DNA from: an uncultured Marvinbryantia sp.
Lineage (GTDB): Bacteria; Bacillota; Clostridia; Lachnospirales; Lachnospiraceae
DNA length: 64,000 nucleotides
Assembly: GCA_937915375.1 (NCBI GenBank)
Contig: CALDMO010000043.1
Span: 62,001-126,000, forward strand
Direction: 5' to 3'
In this document: in pieces, positions 8,326 to 17,071 of the stretch
How the letters are laid out: each line of letters opens with the position of its first letter
Numbering within the stretch: the first letter of the stretch is position 1
Made by a program: the position numbers and the translations under genes
The notes under the pieces: model-generated
Database searches by the model: none
What the model was told of the DNA's origin: nothing
What the model saw: only the letters and a program-made list of their open reading frames with translations

Positions 8326-10437
8326 TCAATGTGAAGAGGAAATATTTAATTGCTTTTGGAGTGTTTTTACGGTTTTCCGGTAAACACCATAGATCAAAAG
8401 ACCGACCAGGACAAGCACAGCTGAGCAGGCAAACAGTCCGTACATTTCACTGGAACTGAATTGGCCGTCATTTGCGAGCATCATTAGGCAGTAGAGACCA
8501 AACATGGCGCCTATGCCGACGATCGCCGGAACCTGAAAGACACTGCGGCACTGCATTTGTACTTCTTTTTTCAAAAAGGCGGGCGGCGCGCCGAGTTTTT
8601 TCAGATCGTCAAAGATATAGCGGTTATTCAGGGCGATTGTCTGACAACGCATATACGCGATCACACAGGCTGCCGTAATGCAGATGATAAAGATAAACAA
8701 GAACATCATCAGAAAGACGGAATAGGTGCGCAGAAAATCCTGTTCATCAAGAATACGGAACTTTGGCATATACGTCCAGAACGTACGAAAATCGGAGCCG
8801 TTCGGCTGCTCGTAACTGACCGGAGTCATATCCGGCGTATCGCCCCAGTAGATTTTTCCGGCTTCTTCATCCGCGATTTTCTCGACCGGATCATAGTAGA
8901 CTGGTTTTTCGCAAGATTCATCGAAGGAACCGACAAACCGCAGGAAGAAATCATTCGCAAAGGAATAGCTGTCTTTGCCGTCGATATTAAACGCGTGATA
9001 GGTGCCTTTCCATTCTCCGGTCAAATCTTTTGAGAGCGCGGCAAAGTCGGCATCGTCAAGCACATAGGATCCGGCATTTGTGGTGAGCTGTTCATAGTGC
9101 GCGTACCCGGCAAAAGAGGTGGACAGGGTTTCGCGTGTCGTCATATTTGTCAGCAGGGAAGCGCCTCCATTTAGCCAGTAGGTGCCGGTTTCTTCATCAT
9201 CGGAAATACCCATGTAGGAGCCGGAGGCGACGTCGATGTTCTGGCCAGTCAGGTGATTGTAACCGGATTCACTGAGAAAACGACCGCCTTGGAGAAGACT
9301 TGCGTATTCAAAATGAAAGGAATTATCCTCTTCCTCGATACGGGCTTTGCCGTCCATGCCGAGAAAAATGTAGTCTGCCTGTTTCCAGTCTGTTGTGGCA
9401 AGTCCATAGTCGCCTGCCAGTGTCTCGACCTCTGCCTGCGACGGCACATGTTGATCGGAGCGGTAGTGATAGAGATAATCATAGGGGCGGTTTTGGACGG
9501 CAAGCGCCTGTCCGGTGCCGAGCATCGGAATATAGAAAAGACCGAAACAGGCCCCGGCGATCAGTACAGTATTGACGATCAGGTTATTGACTGTCTGGCG
9601 TCCCTGAAATTTCATCATGCTTCTGGCAATCAGGTTTTTGTAAGGTGTCTTTTTATGGGAGCGCCAGCCGTGTACGATGGTGTGAAGCATTACCAGATAA
9701 AGCCCCGGCGCGATTGGCAGGTAAAACAGCTGGAACAGCGGCCCCGGATAGCGCATGAACAGATTTTGGTAGATTGTTCCGGCATAGTAGCCCATAACGG
9801 CTCCGGCAAGGATCAAAAGGAAACCGACTGGTCCCATCCATCTGCCATATTCCTTTACCGGTTCATTTTTGTGTTCCTCACAGATGGTATCCATAATGTT
9901 GGTGCGCCGCAGATAACGGGAAGCCGTCACGATCGAGAGGAGGATGACCATGATGGCAAACAATACGGCGAGAATCAGGTATTCGGGATTGATGCGCAGC
10001 TGCATCTGCGCGCTGTCAACGAGCAGCAGGCGGAACAGGTTCCATAAAAGAAATACAAATGGGATTCCCGCCAGTATTCCGGCGATGGCGGAGAGACTGC
10101 TAAGAAGAAGTAGTTCCCGGAACAGACCCGGTGCCAGCGCGCGTCTGGAAGCGCCAAGCGCCATCAAAATGCCTAGCTGTCTTGATTTTTTGCGAAAGAA
10201 CAGACCGGAGGCATAGACGGTAAAGACGGTACATCCAAAGAGCGCCAACGCAAAGATCATCAGCATTTGTTTGCGGCTATCACCGCCCTCTGGGAAAACT
10301 TCCATAATGGTGGGCGAGTACATCATCGCGCTGTAGGCGGAGATCAGCATCAGAGAAATAAAGTTGCAGAATAAGTATAGGACGGCCTGCTTTAAATCGG
10401 CGCGCCGCAGTTTTCTTTCTAATAATGTCATATTCAT
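8326..10437 (-). CDS. BceB/FtsX-type ABC transporter permease
   Basis: 703 residues with about ten membrane helices. A helix near the N-terminus and an FtsX-like block ('ALFGCTVFTVYASGLFF', 'RKKSRQLGILMALGASR') are followed by further helices. A large extracytoplasmic domain (about 310-550) comes next, then a final FtsX-like block of three helices. This is the architecture of BceB/VraG-type permeases, which sense or remove antimicrobial peptides such as bacitracin from lipid II intermediates. It overlaps its ATPase gene by four bases. The ATPase and permease are divergent from a two-component system, the usual arrangement for peptide-detoxification modules, although here the partner is LytTR/GHKL rather than the typical BceRS. 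Substrate is not predictable. Confidence 0.87.
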   Translation of the reverse strand: MNMTLLERKLRRADLKQAVLYLFCNFISLMLISAYSAMMYSPTIMEVFPEGGDSRKQMLMIFALALFGCTVFTVYASGLFFRKKSRQLGILMALGASRRALAPGLFRELLLLSSLSAIAGILAGIPFVFLLWNLFRLLLVDSAQMQLRINPEYLILAVLFAIMVILLSIVTASRYLRRTNIMDTICEEHKNEPVKEYGRWMGPVGFLLILAGAVMGYYAGTIYQNLFMRYPGPLFQLFYLPIAPGLYLVMLHTIVHGWRSHKKTPYKNLIARSMMKFQGRQTVNNLIVNTVLIAGACFGLFYIPMLGTGQALAVQNRPYDYLYHYRSDQHVPSQAEVETLAGDYGLATTDWKQADYIFLGMDGKARIEEEDNSFHFEYASLLQGGRFLSESGYNHLTGQNIDVASGSYMGISDDEETGTYWLNGGASLLTNMTTRETLSTSFAGYAHYEQLTTNAGSYVLDDADFAALSKDLTGEWKGTYHAFNIDGKDSYSFANDFFLRFVGSFDESCEKPVYYDPVEKIADEEAGKIYWGDTPDMTPVSYEQPNGSDFRTFWTYMPKFRILDEQDFLRTYSVFLMMFLFIFIICITAACVIAYMRCQTIALNNRYIFDDLKKLGAPPAFLKKEVQMQCRSVFQVPAIVGIGAMFGLYCLMMLANDGQFSSSEMYGLFACSAVLVLVGLLIYGVYRKTVKTLQKQLNISSSH

Positions 10438-11180
10438 ACGTCATCACCACTCATTTCTTTAATTGTATCAAGAAGTTCTGTGTGGAACTCTTGGCGCGTG
10501 CCGGTACGTTCCAGCTGTCTGTAAACGCATCCGTCCTTTAAAAGAATGACGCGGTCACAGAAAGAGGCAGAAAAGCTGTCATGTGTAACCATGAAAATAG
10601 TTGCGTTCATCTTATCGCGGGCATTTTCAAAGGACTCAATGACTGTGCGGCTGGATTTGCTGTCCAGGTTTCCGGTCGGTTCATCAGCCAGAAGAACGAG
10701 AGGCGAATTGATGAGACTTCTGGCAACTGCCGTTCGCTGGCGTTCTCCGCCGGAAATATCAGCAGGATATTTGGCGCGGATATGGGAAATGGCGAAAAGC
10801 TCCAGCAGTTTGTCTGCAAGATGTTCGCCCTCCATGTCCATGGTTCCTTTAATAATGCGCGGCACAAGGATGTTTTCGCGTACGGTCAGTCCATCCAGAA
10901 GCATGAAATCTTGAAAAACAAAGCCGAGTTTTTCATTGCGCACGCGGGCCAAAGCATTTTCGTTTAGATGAGCCAGATGCTGACCGCCTAAGGTAATGTC
11001 TCCCTTATCAAAGGGAATATAGCAGGAGATACAGTTTAATAGCGTGGTCTTACCACTTCCGGATGGTCCCATGACGGCGACAAATTCTCCGGCTGCCACA
11101 TGGAAACTGACGTCTTTTAAGACCGGATATTCCGTTTTACCGGAAAAATAGGATTTTGATAGATTTTTTACGTAGAGCAT
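10434..11180 (-). CDS. ABC transporter ATP-binding protein (BceA/MacB type)
   Basis: 248 residues. Walker A GPSGSGKTT, 'VFQDFMLLDGLTVREN' Q-loop region, signature 'SGGERQR' and Walker B 'LLADEPTGNLD' are all intact, the last being typical of the LolD/MacB/BceA group. It drives the FtsX-like permease encoded immediately downstream with a four-base overlap. The C-terminal extension is short. Transcription probably starts from an extended -10 (TGC TATAAC, read on the minus strand) near 11264-11269. Energises export or target protection; likely resistance or signalling against a peptide. Confidence 0.9.
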   Translation of the reverse strand: MLYVKNLSKSYFSGKTEYPVLKDVSFHVAAGEFVAVMGPSGSGKTTLLNCISCYIPFDKGDITLGGQHLAHLNENALARVRNEKLGFVFQDFMLLDGLTVRENILVPRIIKGTMDMEGEHLADKLLELFAISHIRAKYPADISGGERQRTAVARSLINSPLVLLADEPTGNLDSKSSRTVIESFENARDKMNATIFMVTHDSFSASFCDRVILLKDGCVYRQLERTGTRQEFHTELLDTIKEMSGDDV

Positions 11181-11483
11181 TTTTTAACCTGCCTTTCTGA
11201 ATAATGTACGGTGAGATGTCCGGCATATGGTTTTGTGCTTTTAAATCCCGACATCGTAAATTCGTTATAGCATAAAAAAACACAACGCGGATTTTTCCAT
11301 GTCATGCGTGACGGTATTTTTGTAAAGTTTGGCGGCGGCTCTGTGCAGATGTAAAGTTTGGCGTGTATAATGTAAAAAACGGTGCGCCCTGGGACGGCGG
11401 CAGCGTGTGCGTGGATTGATAAAAGAGAAAATATCGCTTATACTGTGATTACAGTGCAGAGAGAAAAAAGGAGAGGAAAGAAA
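11181..11483. promoter_or_regulatory. Divergent control region with a 13-bp direct repeat
   Basis: The gap between the ABC operon and the LytTR regulator. Toward the ABC genes there is TGC-TATAAC (complement of 11264-11269). Toward the regulator there is TATAAT at 11366-11371 without a recognisable -35. Two identical copies of GTAAAGTTTGGCG (11322-11334 and 11351-11363), 29 bases apart, lie just upstream of that -10, the second copy ending two bases before it. This looks like an activator or repressor site. Binding by the adjacent LytTR regulator is an inference. Confidence 0.55.
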
Positions 11484-12203
11484 ATGCTGAGAATAGCCAT
11501 ATGTGACGATGAAACAGAGGCAAGGGATGCTCTGCGCATTTGTCTGGAAAAAATGATAGATGAAAATACGGAGGAGATTGTTTACGAGTTTACTACCGGA
11601 GAACGGGCGGTCAGCTGGCTGAAGAAGCATCCCGGTGAAATCGATGTGTTGTTCCTGGATGTGGAGATGAAAGGGATCAACGGCATGGAGACGGCGCGGC
11701 AGATCCGTACATTTAACAAGAATCTCCTGATTGTCTTTGTGACCGGATATGCAGATTATGTCTTTGACGGATACCAGGTGGGGGCGCTGGATTATTTAAT
11801 GAAACCGGTGCAGCCGGAACGTTTAAAAGCAGTCTGCGCGAGGATCCGTCAAAATCTGGAAAAACAGGAAAAAAAGACGCTGCTTCTTAAAAATGCAGAC
11901 GGAATTTACCGCTTTGCGTTTGACGATATTCTGTATGCGTATAGCGAGCGGCGATTGGTTTATCTTGTGACGCGAAACAGCGAATATCCCTTTTATAAAA
12001 AACTGGATGAACTGGAGAAGCAGTTGGATACCTCGTTTGTACGCATCCATCAGCGTTATCTGGTGCATGCGAAAGCAGTGTCCAAAATTACAGCCGGGAC
12101 GGTGGAGATAGAAAAGAAAGAAGGCATCGTAACGCTTCCTATCAGTCGGGCTTTCAAGGAAACGGCAACTGCAAAATTAGCGCGAACCATGCTGGAGGAA
12201 TAA
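11484..12203 (+). CDS. LytTR-family response regulator
   Basis: 239 residues. The receiver domain (1-120) has the acidic pair in 'AICDDE', phospho-acceptor Asp59 in 'VLFLDVEM', Thr in 'VFVTGY' and Lys in 'LMKPV'. The C-terminal LytTR DNA-binding domain has the typical 'YAYSERRLVYLVT' and 'FVRIHQRYLV' motifs. ATG 11484 follows GGAGAGG; the open frame further upstream lacks a ribosome site. It is transcribed with the sensor kinase three bases downstream and divergently from the BceAB-like transporter, its most likely target. Family members of the AgrA/VirR kind bind direct repeats, and one is present in the divergent region. Confidence 0.92.
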   Translation: MLRIAICDDETEARDALRICLEKMIDENTEEIVYEFTTGERAVSWLKKHPGEIDVLFLDVEMKGINGMETARQIRTFNKNLLIVFVTGYADYVFDGYQVGALDYLMKPVQPERLKAVCARIRQNLEKQEKKTLLLKNADGIYRFAFDDILYAYSERRLVYLVTRNSEYPFYKKLDELEKQLDTSFVRIHQRYLVHAKAVSKITAGTVEIEKKEGIVTLPISRAFKETATAKLARTMLEE

Positions 12204-12206
12204 AAG

Positions 12207-13505
12207 ATGTATGAATTTTTGCAAAAAGCAGGGATTTTCATGTATTTGATGGCCGGTGTCGTCAATTACTGCAGTGTCTGCTGTCTGCTGCAGGTAAAAA
12301 AACAGCTCTGGGCGCAGGGCGGAATCCTGACTGCATCAATGCTTTGTACCGGTATGGTGATTTATGTCGGTGATTTGGTAAATTTGCCGCCGACGCTGGC
12401 CATTTTTTTGCTGGCAGTGATTTTTTTGTGTGAGGGCAGCTTTCTGAAACGGCTGACATTGGGAACTATCACGGCCTGCGCGATTTTTGCGGGAAACGCT
12501 CTGATCGATACGTATCTGAAGGTGATCATAGAGTATGATTCTGTGGAAATGATACTGCGGCTGGTCTTTGCCTTGCCGTTGTACGGTATCATCCGCGCAC
12601 TGCGTCCGGAGAAAGGGATGGAGCTGACTGCCTCGATGTGGAAGCTGCTGCTGCTTTTGACGGCGGCGCCGGGAGGAATTGTTTTGAGTGTGGTACTGTT
12701 GACGCCTCGATATGAAATAGAGACAGCTGCAGGTGTATATCCCTCCATTGCTTATTTTTTAGATGCGCTTTCTTTACAGATGGTGGTGTTTTTAGCAATC
12801 GCTCTGGTTTCTTTCTGGGGCCTTTTGTGGGCGGCAGTTGTGCTGGCCAGACAAAAACAGCTGGAGGATATGGCAAAATATGGAGAGATCAACCGCAGAT
12901 ATTATGAAAATATGGAACAGCAGCATTTTGAGATCCGCAGGATGCGCCATGACATGGCGAATTATCTGCAGACTTTGTCGGTGTTGCCTCAGGAAAAAAG
13001 AGATATTTACATCGCACATCTGTTAAAGGATAAGGCAGTTACCCAGATGCGGACCTGGTGCGGCGACGCTACCGTGAACGCGGTATTGACGTTAAAAGAA
13101 CAGGTGATGCGGGAGAAAAACATAGATTTTGTATACGAACTGGAGATTCCGGAAACGCTGCCGTTTTCGAACGTGGATATTTGCGCGCTGTTCGCAAATG
13201 CGCTGGATAATGCGACGGAGGCCTGCGGCATAGTCGGAGCGGAAGGGAAAAAGATCATTTTAAAGGCGAAGATGAAAAAGGGTATGTTTATGATGTCGGT
13301 GAAGAATCCGTCCGGGCTGCAGATTCAAGGCGGCGTTCTGCCGCATTCTGTCAAAAAGGATCGCGCGAATCACGGTTATGGCTTGAAGAGTATGCAGGAG
13401 ATTGTGAAACGATATGGCGGTCGTATGGAATTGGAAACGGCAGAAGGATGGTTTGAGTTATTTGTTTATATGCCGCAGCCAAGTGCGCGGAAGGGCTTGA
13501 AATAA
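12207..13505 (+). CDS. GHKL sensor histidine kinase (AgrC-like)
   Basis: 432 residues. About six to seven membrane helices occupy residues 1-215 with no sizeable extracytoplasmic domain. A short linker, the phospho-acceptor His248 in 'RRMRHDMANYL', an N-box 'NALDNATEAC' and a G-box 'HGYGLKSM' follow, as in the GHKL/SPOB-like kinases paired with LytTR regulators. AgrC relatives sense peptides at the membrane. It begins three bases after the regulator gene, so the pair is co-translated. With the divergent ABC transporter it forms a plausible peptide sensing and response unit. Signal unknown. Confidence 0.9.
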   Translation: MYEFLQKAGIFMYLMAGVVNYCSVCCLLQVKKQLWAQGGILTASMLCTGMVIYVGDLVNLPPTLAIFLLAVIFLCEGSFLKRLTLGTITACAIFAGNALIDTYLKVIIEYDSVEMILRLVFALPLYGIIRALRPEKGMELTASMWKLLLLLTAAPGGIVLSVVLLTPRYEIETAAGVYPSIAYFLDALSLQMVVFLAIALVSFWGLLWAAVVLARQKQLEDMAKYGEINRRYYENMEQQHFEIRRMRHDMANYLQTLSVLPQEKRDIYIAHLLKDKAVTQMRTWCGDATVNAVLTLKEQVMREKNIDFVYELEIPETLPFSNVDICALFANALDNATEACGIVGAEGKKIILKAKMKKGMFMMSVKNPSGLQIQGGVLPHSVKKDRANHGYGLKSMQEIVKRYGGRMELETAEGWFELFVYMPQPSARKGLK

Positions 13506-13532
13506 CAATGCGCAAATTAATTTTTGCAAAAG

Positions 13533-13561
13533 TGGTACAGCTTTTAAATATGTGCTATAAT
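13533..13561 (+). promoter_or_regulatory. Extended -10 promoter for cobT
   Basis: TGC-TATAAT (TG at 13553-13554, box 13556-13561) with a weak -35 (TGGTAC, 13533-13538) at 17 bases. The 82-base leader to the cobT ATG shows no cobalamin riboswitch core and no terminator. Confidence 0.6.
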
Positions 13562-13643
13562 GCAAAAACAGTGTAAGGTATGGTCGGCTTTGCAGAATAG
13601 AAAAGAAAGTCTGACCGGTAAATAAAGAAAGAAGGTACGAAAG

Positions 13644-14693
13644 ATGTCTTTAACAGAGCTTACGGGTAGGATAGAGGGACTGGATAGGCAGGCGATGGAG
13701 CTTTGTCAGAAAAAATGGGACAGTATCGCAAAGCCGCTGCACAGTCTTGGCAAGCTGGAGGATTATCTGGTGCAAATTGCCGGAATCTGCGGCAGCAGCC
13801 GGATTTCACTCGCGAAAAAGGGACTGGTTGTGATGTGTGCGGACAATGGGATCGTGGAGGAAGGCGTGACGCAGTCCGGACAGGAAGTGACGGCGCTGGT
13901 ATCCAACAATTTTGCTTCCGGAGAGGCAACGGCGGCAGTTTTATGCAAAAAGACCGGCGCGGACATTATCCCGGTGGATATTGGGGTTGCGGCGGATACA
14001 AAGATTTTAAACCGCAAGATTACAAACGGCACGAAAAACTTTGCCAAAGAACCGGCTATGACAAGAGCAGAGGCGCTGCGCGCGATACAGACCGGTATAG
14101 ATCTGGTAAAGAAATTGTCAGAGGGAGGATATCAGATTCTGGCAACAGGAGAAATGGGGATCGGTAATACTACGACGAGCAGCGCGCTTGCCTGCGCGAT
14201 TTTAAAAGAAAAACCGGAGCGTATGACCGGACGCGGCGCTGGACTGACCAGCGCCGGTCTGGAAAAGAAAATTGCGGTTATCCAAGAAGCGCTGGAGCGG
14301 TATTTGCCAAACTGCGAAGATGTGATTGATATATTGGCATGTGTCGGCGGGCTGGATATTGCCGGATTAGCCGGTGTGTTTCTCGGCGGCGCCATTTATC
14401 GGGTACCGATTGTCATTGACGGATTTATTTCCTCGGTGGCAGCTTTGACCGCGGCGCAGATAGAACCGAAATGCCGTGATTTTATGCTGGCTTCGCATGT
14501 GTCGAAAGAACCGGCGGCGCATTTGGTGCTGGAGGCGTTAGGACTTGAAGCGGCGCTTCACTGTGAGATGTGTCTCGGTGAGGGTACCGGGGCGGTGACG
14601 CTTTTTCCGATTCTGGATATGGCCTGCGAGGTTTATGAAAAAATGAGTACTTTTGATGAGATCAAACTGGAAGCGTATCAGCCGCTTTCTTGA
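13644..14693 (+). CDS. cobT: Nicotinate-nucleotide--dimethylbenzimidazole phosphoribosyltransferase
   Basis: Makes alpha-ribazole 5'-phosphate from nicotinate mononucleotide and a lower-ligand base. 349 residues, the normal length. Conserved blocks visible are 'KPLHSLGKLED', 'VMCADNGIVEEGVTQ', 'GEMGIGNTTTSSAL', 'GGLDIAGLAG' and the catalytic-glutamate motif 'CLGEGTGA'. First gene of a tightly packed cobT-cobU-cobS-(cobU-like)-cobC set that assembles the nucleotide loop. The ribosome site is AGAAGGTACGAAAG before ATG 13644. No lower-ligand synthesis gene (bza or bluB) is in the window, so the base may be scavenged or made elsewhere. Confidence 0.95.
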   Translation: MSLTELTGRIEGLDRQAMELCQKKWDSIAKPLHSLGKLEDYLVQIAGICGSSRISLAKKGLVVMCADNGIVEEGVTQSGQEVTALVSNNFASGEATAAVLCKKTGADIIPVDIGVAADTKILNRKITNGTKNFAKEPAMTRAEALRAIQTGIDLVKKLSEGGYQILATGEMGIGNTTTSSALACAILKEKPERMTGRGAGLTSAGLEKKIAVIQEALERYLPNCEDVIDILACVGGLDIAGLAGVFLGGAIYRVPIVIDGFISSVAALTAAQIEPKCRDFMLASHVSKEPAAHLVLEALGLEAALHCEMCLGEGTGAVTLFPILDMACEVYEKMSTFDEIKLEAYQPLS

Positions 14694-14707
14694 AATGGGA
14701 GGAAAAG

Positions 14708-15256
14708 ATGTTCAGCGTAGTGACAGGCGGCAGCGGCAGCGGAAAATCAGCCTATGCCGAGCAGCTGGTATTAGAAGCGGGAGAACGGAAACGCTATTAT
14801 ATTGCGACGATGCAATGTTTTGATAAAGAAACTGAGGCACGGATTCTGCGGCACCGCAGTATGCGCGCGCGGAAAAAATTTGAGACGATTGAATGTCCGA
14901 TGGATCTGGAGCAGGTACGGATTGAGCCGGGGAGTACAGTGCTTTTAGAATGTATGTCGAACCTGACAGCAAATGAATTTTTCCGCACTGATTTAAATAT
15001 TTCTTCTGTAAAAAAAGAGGCAGAAGTGCGGGAACGGATTTTACGCGGCATCTGTAAGCTGCAGAGAAAAGCGGCGCATCTGATTGTGGTGACAAACGAA
15101 GTCTTTTCAGACGGAATTCTTTATGACGCGGAGACAATGCAGTATTTATCCTGTTTGGGAAGTATTAATTGTGCGATGGCAAAGCTGGCGGATCAGGTGA
15201 CAGAGGTCGTTTACGGCATTCCGCTGATACGAAAAAAAGAAGGAGAAACGTTATGA
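14708..15256 (+). CDS. cobU: Adenosylcobinamide kinase / adenosylcobinamide-phosphate guanylyltransferase
   Basis: 182 residues. CobU phosphorylates adenosylcobinamide and transfers GMP to it. The P-loop GGSGSGKS lies near the N-terminus and the histidine that carries GMP in the family is present in 'RILRHRSMR'. The C-terminal part keeps 'VVTNEV' but departs from the usual 'G.GIVP' block, reading 'FSDGILYDAETMQYL' instead. I chose ATG 14708 because GGGAGG (14697-14702) is correctly spaced; an in-frame TTG at 14690 overlaps the cobT stop but lacks a site. A shorter relative lacking the P-loop follows two genes later. Confidence 0.9.
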   Translation: MFSVVTGGSGSGKSAYAEQLVLEAGERKRYYIATMQCFDKETEARILRHRSMRARKKFETIECPMDLEQVRIEPGSTVLLECMSNLTANEFFRTDLNISSVKKEAEVRERILRGICKLQRKAAHLIVVTNEVFSDGILYDAETMQYLSCLGSINCAMAKLADQVTEVVYGIPLIRKKEGETL

Positions 15257-16026
15257 ATTTGTTAGGTGCGGTAGTGATCGCATTTTCTATGTATTCGCGT
15301 ATTCCGATGCCGCGGATCGAATGGACAAAAGAGAGAATGCGCTATATGCTTTGTTTTTTTCCGCTTGTCGGGGCGGCGATCGGGGCAGGCATGTTGTTGT
15401 GGATGCGGTTTGGCAGGATGCTTGCCGGAGATGGAAATTTTTTCCGGGCGGTGTTGGTGATGATTCCGGTTTTTGTGACCGGTGGGATTCATCTGGACGG
15501 ATTTCTGGATACGGCAGATGCTTTAAGTTCTTATAAACCGATAGAAGAAAAGCTGGAGATTTTAAAGGATTCCCATGCCGGAGCGTTTGCAATTATCTTT
15601 GGCGCGAGTTATTTTCTGCTGATGTTCGGGCTGTACAGTGAAGTGACAGCGGAGCAGATGCGTCTTTTAGCAGTCGGATTTGTCCTTTCCAGAGCGCTTA
15701 GCGGATTGTCGGTGGTACTTTTTAAAAAGGCAAAAAACAGCGGTCTGGCCGCATCATTTTCAGATATGGCACAGCAGAAATGTGTGGGAGCTGTGATGAT
15801 TTTTGTGATCCTGCTCTGCGGCGCGGCACTTCTTGCGCTTGATCCTGTACTGGGCGGCGCAGTGCTTCTGGCGGCAGCGGCAGTATTCGGATATTATCGC
15901 TGGATGTCTTATCGGAAATTCGGCGGAATCACCGGCGATCTGGCCGGATTTTTTCTGCAGGTGTGCGAACTGATGATGGCGCTTTTTGTAGTGATTGCAG
16001 CAAGACTTACAGGAATAGGGGGATAA
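15253..16026 (+). CDS. cobS: Adenosylcobinamide-GDP ribazoletransferase
   Basis: 257 residues, membrane protein with six or more helices. Joins adenosylcobinamide-GDP to alpha-ribazole (phosphate), the last assembly step, at the cytoplasmic membrane. The family motif 'GGIHLDGFLDTADAL' and 'KDSHAGAFAII' contain the conserved His/Asp residues; 'RKFGGITGDLAGFFLQ' near the C-terminus is also typical. ATG 15253 overlaps the cobU stop (ATGA), with AGGAG upstream. Its end is two bases from the next gene. Confidence 0.94.
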   Translation: MNLLGAVVIAFSMYSRIPMPRIEWTKERMRYMLCFFPLVGAAIGAGMLLWMRFGRMLAGDGNFFRAVLVMIPVFVTGGIHLDGFLDTADALSSYKPIEEKLEILKDSHAGAFAIIFGASYFLLMFGLYSEVTAEQMRLLAVGFVLSRALSGLSVVLFKKAKNSGLAASFSDMAQQKCVGAVMIFVILLCGAALLALDPVLGGAVLLAAAAVFGYYRWMSYRKFGGITGDLAGFFLQVCELMMALFVVIAARLTGIGG

Positions 16027-16028
16027 GC

Positions 16029-16424
16029 ATGATACTGGTGACAGGCGGAGCTTTTCAGAATAAAAAACAGACATCCTGCGAATTGTTTGGGATAGCGGAA
16101 GCAGATGTTTTGGACGGCGGCAGCTGCGGCCTGGAAGAAATTTTTTCCTGCCGGGCGCTTGAAAAATTTCATCTCTATGTAAAACGGTATCTGAAAGCTG
16201 GAAAAGAGCCGGAAAAACTTGCTTCGGAGCTGACAGAAAAAAATCCGCAGATTTTGATTGTTACGGATGAGATTGGTTATGGAATTGTGCCGTTGGAAAA
16301 AGAGAATCGTTACTGGCGGGAACAGACCGGGCGCATCTGCTGTACACTTGCAGCACAGGCAGAAACGGTTGTCCGTGTGGTGGCGGGAATCCCGACAGTG
16401 ATTAAAGGAGAAGCGAAATGCTGA
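16029..16424 (+). CDS. CobU-like protein lacking the P-loop
   Basis: 131 residues. The start 'MILVTGGAFQNKKQ' lies where CobU has its GGxxSGKS nucleotide loop, but the glycine/lysine pattern is lost. The second half is CobU-like and closer to consensus than the full-length copy upstream: 'ILIVTDEIGYGIVPLEKENRYWREQTGRI' (read in two pieces) and 'VVAGIPTVIKG'. It cannot bind NTP in the usual way. It may be a regulatory or structural partner of CobU, or an altered enzyme. It sits between cobS and cobC with overlaps of a few bases, arguing that it is a functional part of the operon rather than debris. Confidence 0.75.
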   Translation: MILVTGGAFQNKKQTSCELFGIAEADVLDGGSCGLEEIFSCRALEKFHLYVKRYLKAGKEPEKLASELTEKNPQILIVTDEIGYGIVPLEKENRYWREQTGRICCTLAAQAETVVRVVAGIPTVIKGEAKC

Positions 16425-16990
16425 TCTATTTATTGCGGCACGGAAAGACGAAAGGAAATTTGCTTGGGCGCTATATCGGCACAACGGACGAATCGCTTTG
16501 CGAGGAATTTGAAAAAGAACTGCAGGAAAAAAGCGGCCGTTATACGGCGGATCTTTTATTTGTCAGTCCGATGAAGCGCTGCGTGCAGACGGCACAAATA
16601 TTATTTCCGGAACAGAAGCAGCATCCGGTAAGCGACTTCCGGGAATGCGATTTCGGAGCCTTTGAAAATAAAAACTATCAGGAGCTCTCAGGTGAACCGC
16701 GTTATCAGGCATGGATCGACAGCAATGGTACGCTGCCTTTCCCCGAAGGGGAAAGCCGGGAAGCGTTTCAGCAGCGCTGTGTCCGCGCGTTTCAAAAGGT
16801 ACTGGAAGAGGCAAAAAAGCAGAAAGCAGAAACGATTGCCTGTGTCGTACATGGCGGAACGATCATGAGCATTCTGGCAGAACTTGCGTATCCGCAAAAA
16901 GATTACTATTCGTATCAGGTGAAGAACGGATGCGGGTATGCGGCGGCGCTGAGAGCGGACGGGATGCTGGAGATAGTGGATGTTTGCTGA
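16418..16990 (+). CDS. cobC: Alpha-ribazole phosphatase (histidine phosphatase family)
   Basis: 190 residues. 'LLRHGKT' carries the phospho-accepting histidine; 'SPMKRCVQTA', a conserved acidic 'ECDFGAFE' and a second catalytic histidine in 'VVHGGTIMSIL' complete the phosphoglycerate-mutase-like fold. In this operon the expected role is dephosphorylating alpha-ribazole phosphate or cobalamin phosphate. ATG 16418 overlaps the preceding stop by seven bases, and GGAGAAG lies upstream. Function is assigned from context plus family, since the fold is used by many phosphatases. Confidence 0.88.
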   Translation: MLIYLLRHGKTKGNLLGRYIGTTDESLCEEFEKELQEKSGRYTADLLFVSPMKRCVQTAQILFPEQKQHPVSDFRECDFGAFENKNYQELSGEPRYQAWIDSNGTLPFPEGESREAFQQRCVRAFQKVLEEAKKQKAETIACVVHGGTIMSILAELAYPQKDYYSYQVKNGCGYAAALRADGMLEIVDVC

Positions 16991-17028
16991 CGGCAATGAG
17001 GGAGTGAAATTATTCTTTATAAGCTATC

Positions 17029-17057
17029 TTGCTTTTTAGTGGTTTCAAGCGTATAAT
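17029..17057 (+). promoter_or_regulatory. Promoter of the cbi operon
   Basis: TTGCTT (17029-17034), a 17-base spacer and TATAAT (17052-17057), ending 15 bases before the cobalamin riboswitch core. Confidence 0.7.
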
Positions 17058-17071
17058 GAAGAAAAAAACTG

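Noticed and set aside
8557..10047. Plus-strand frames of 158 and 264 codons opposite the ABC permease gene
   Set aside because: No ribosome sites, no recognisable motifs, and the minus-strand frame encodes a complete permease.
13562..13643. Possible riboswitch in the cobT leader
   Set aside because: The segment is short, has no GGTG...AAATCC core, B12 box or terminator.
14690..14707. TTG start for cobU overlapping cobT
   Set aside because: No ribosome site at a useful distance, whereas ATG 14708 follows GGGAGG and gives the usual N-terminus just before the P-loop.
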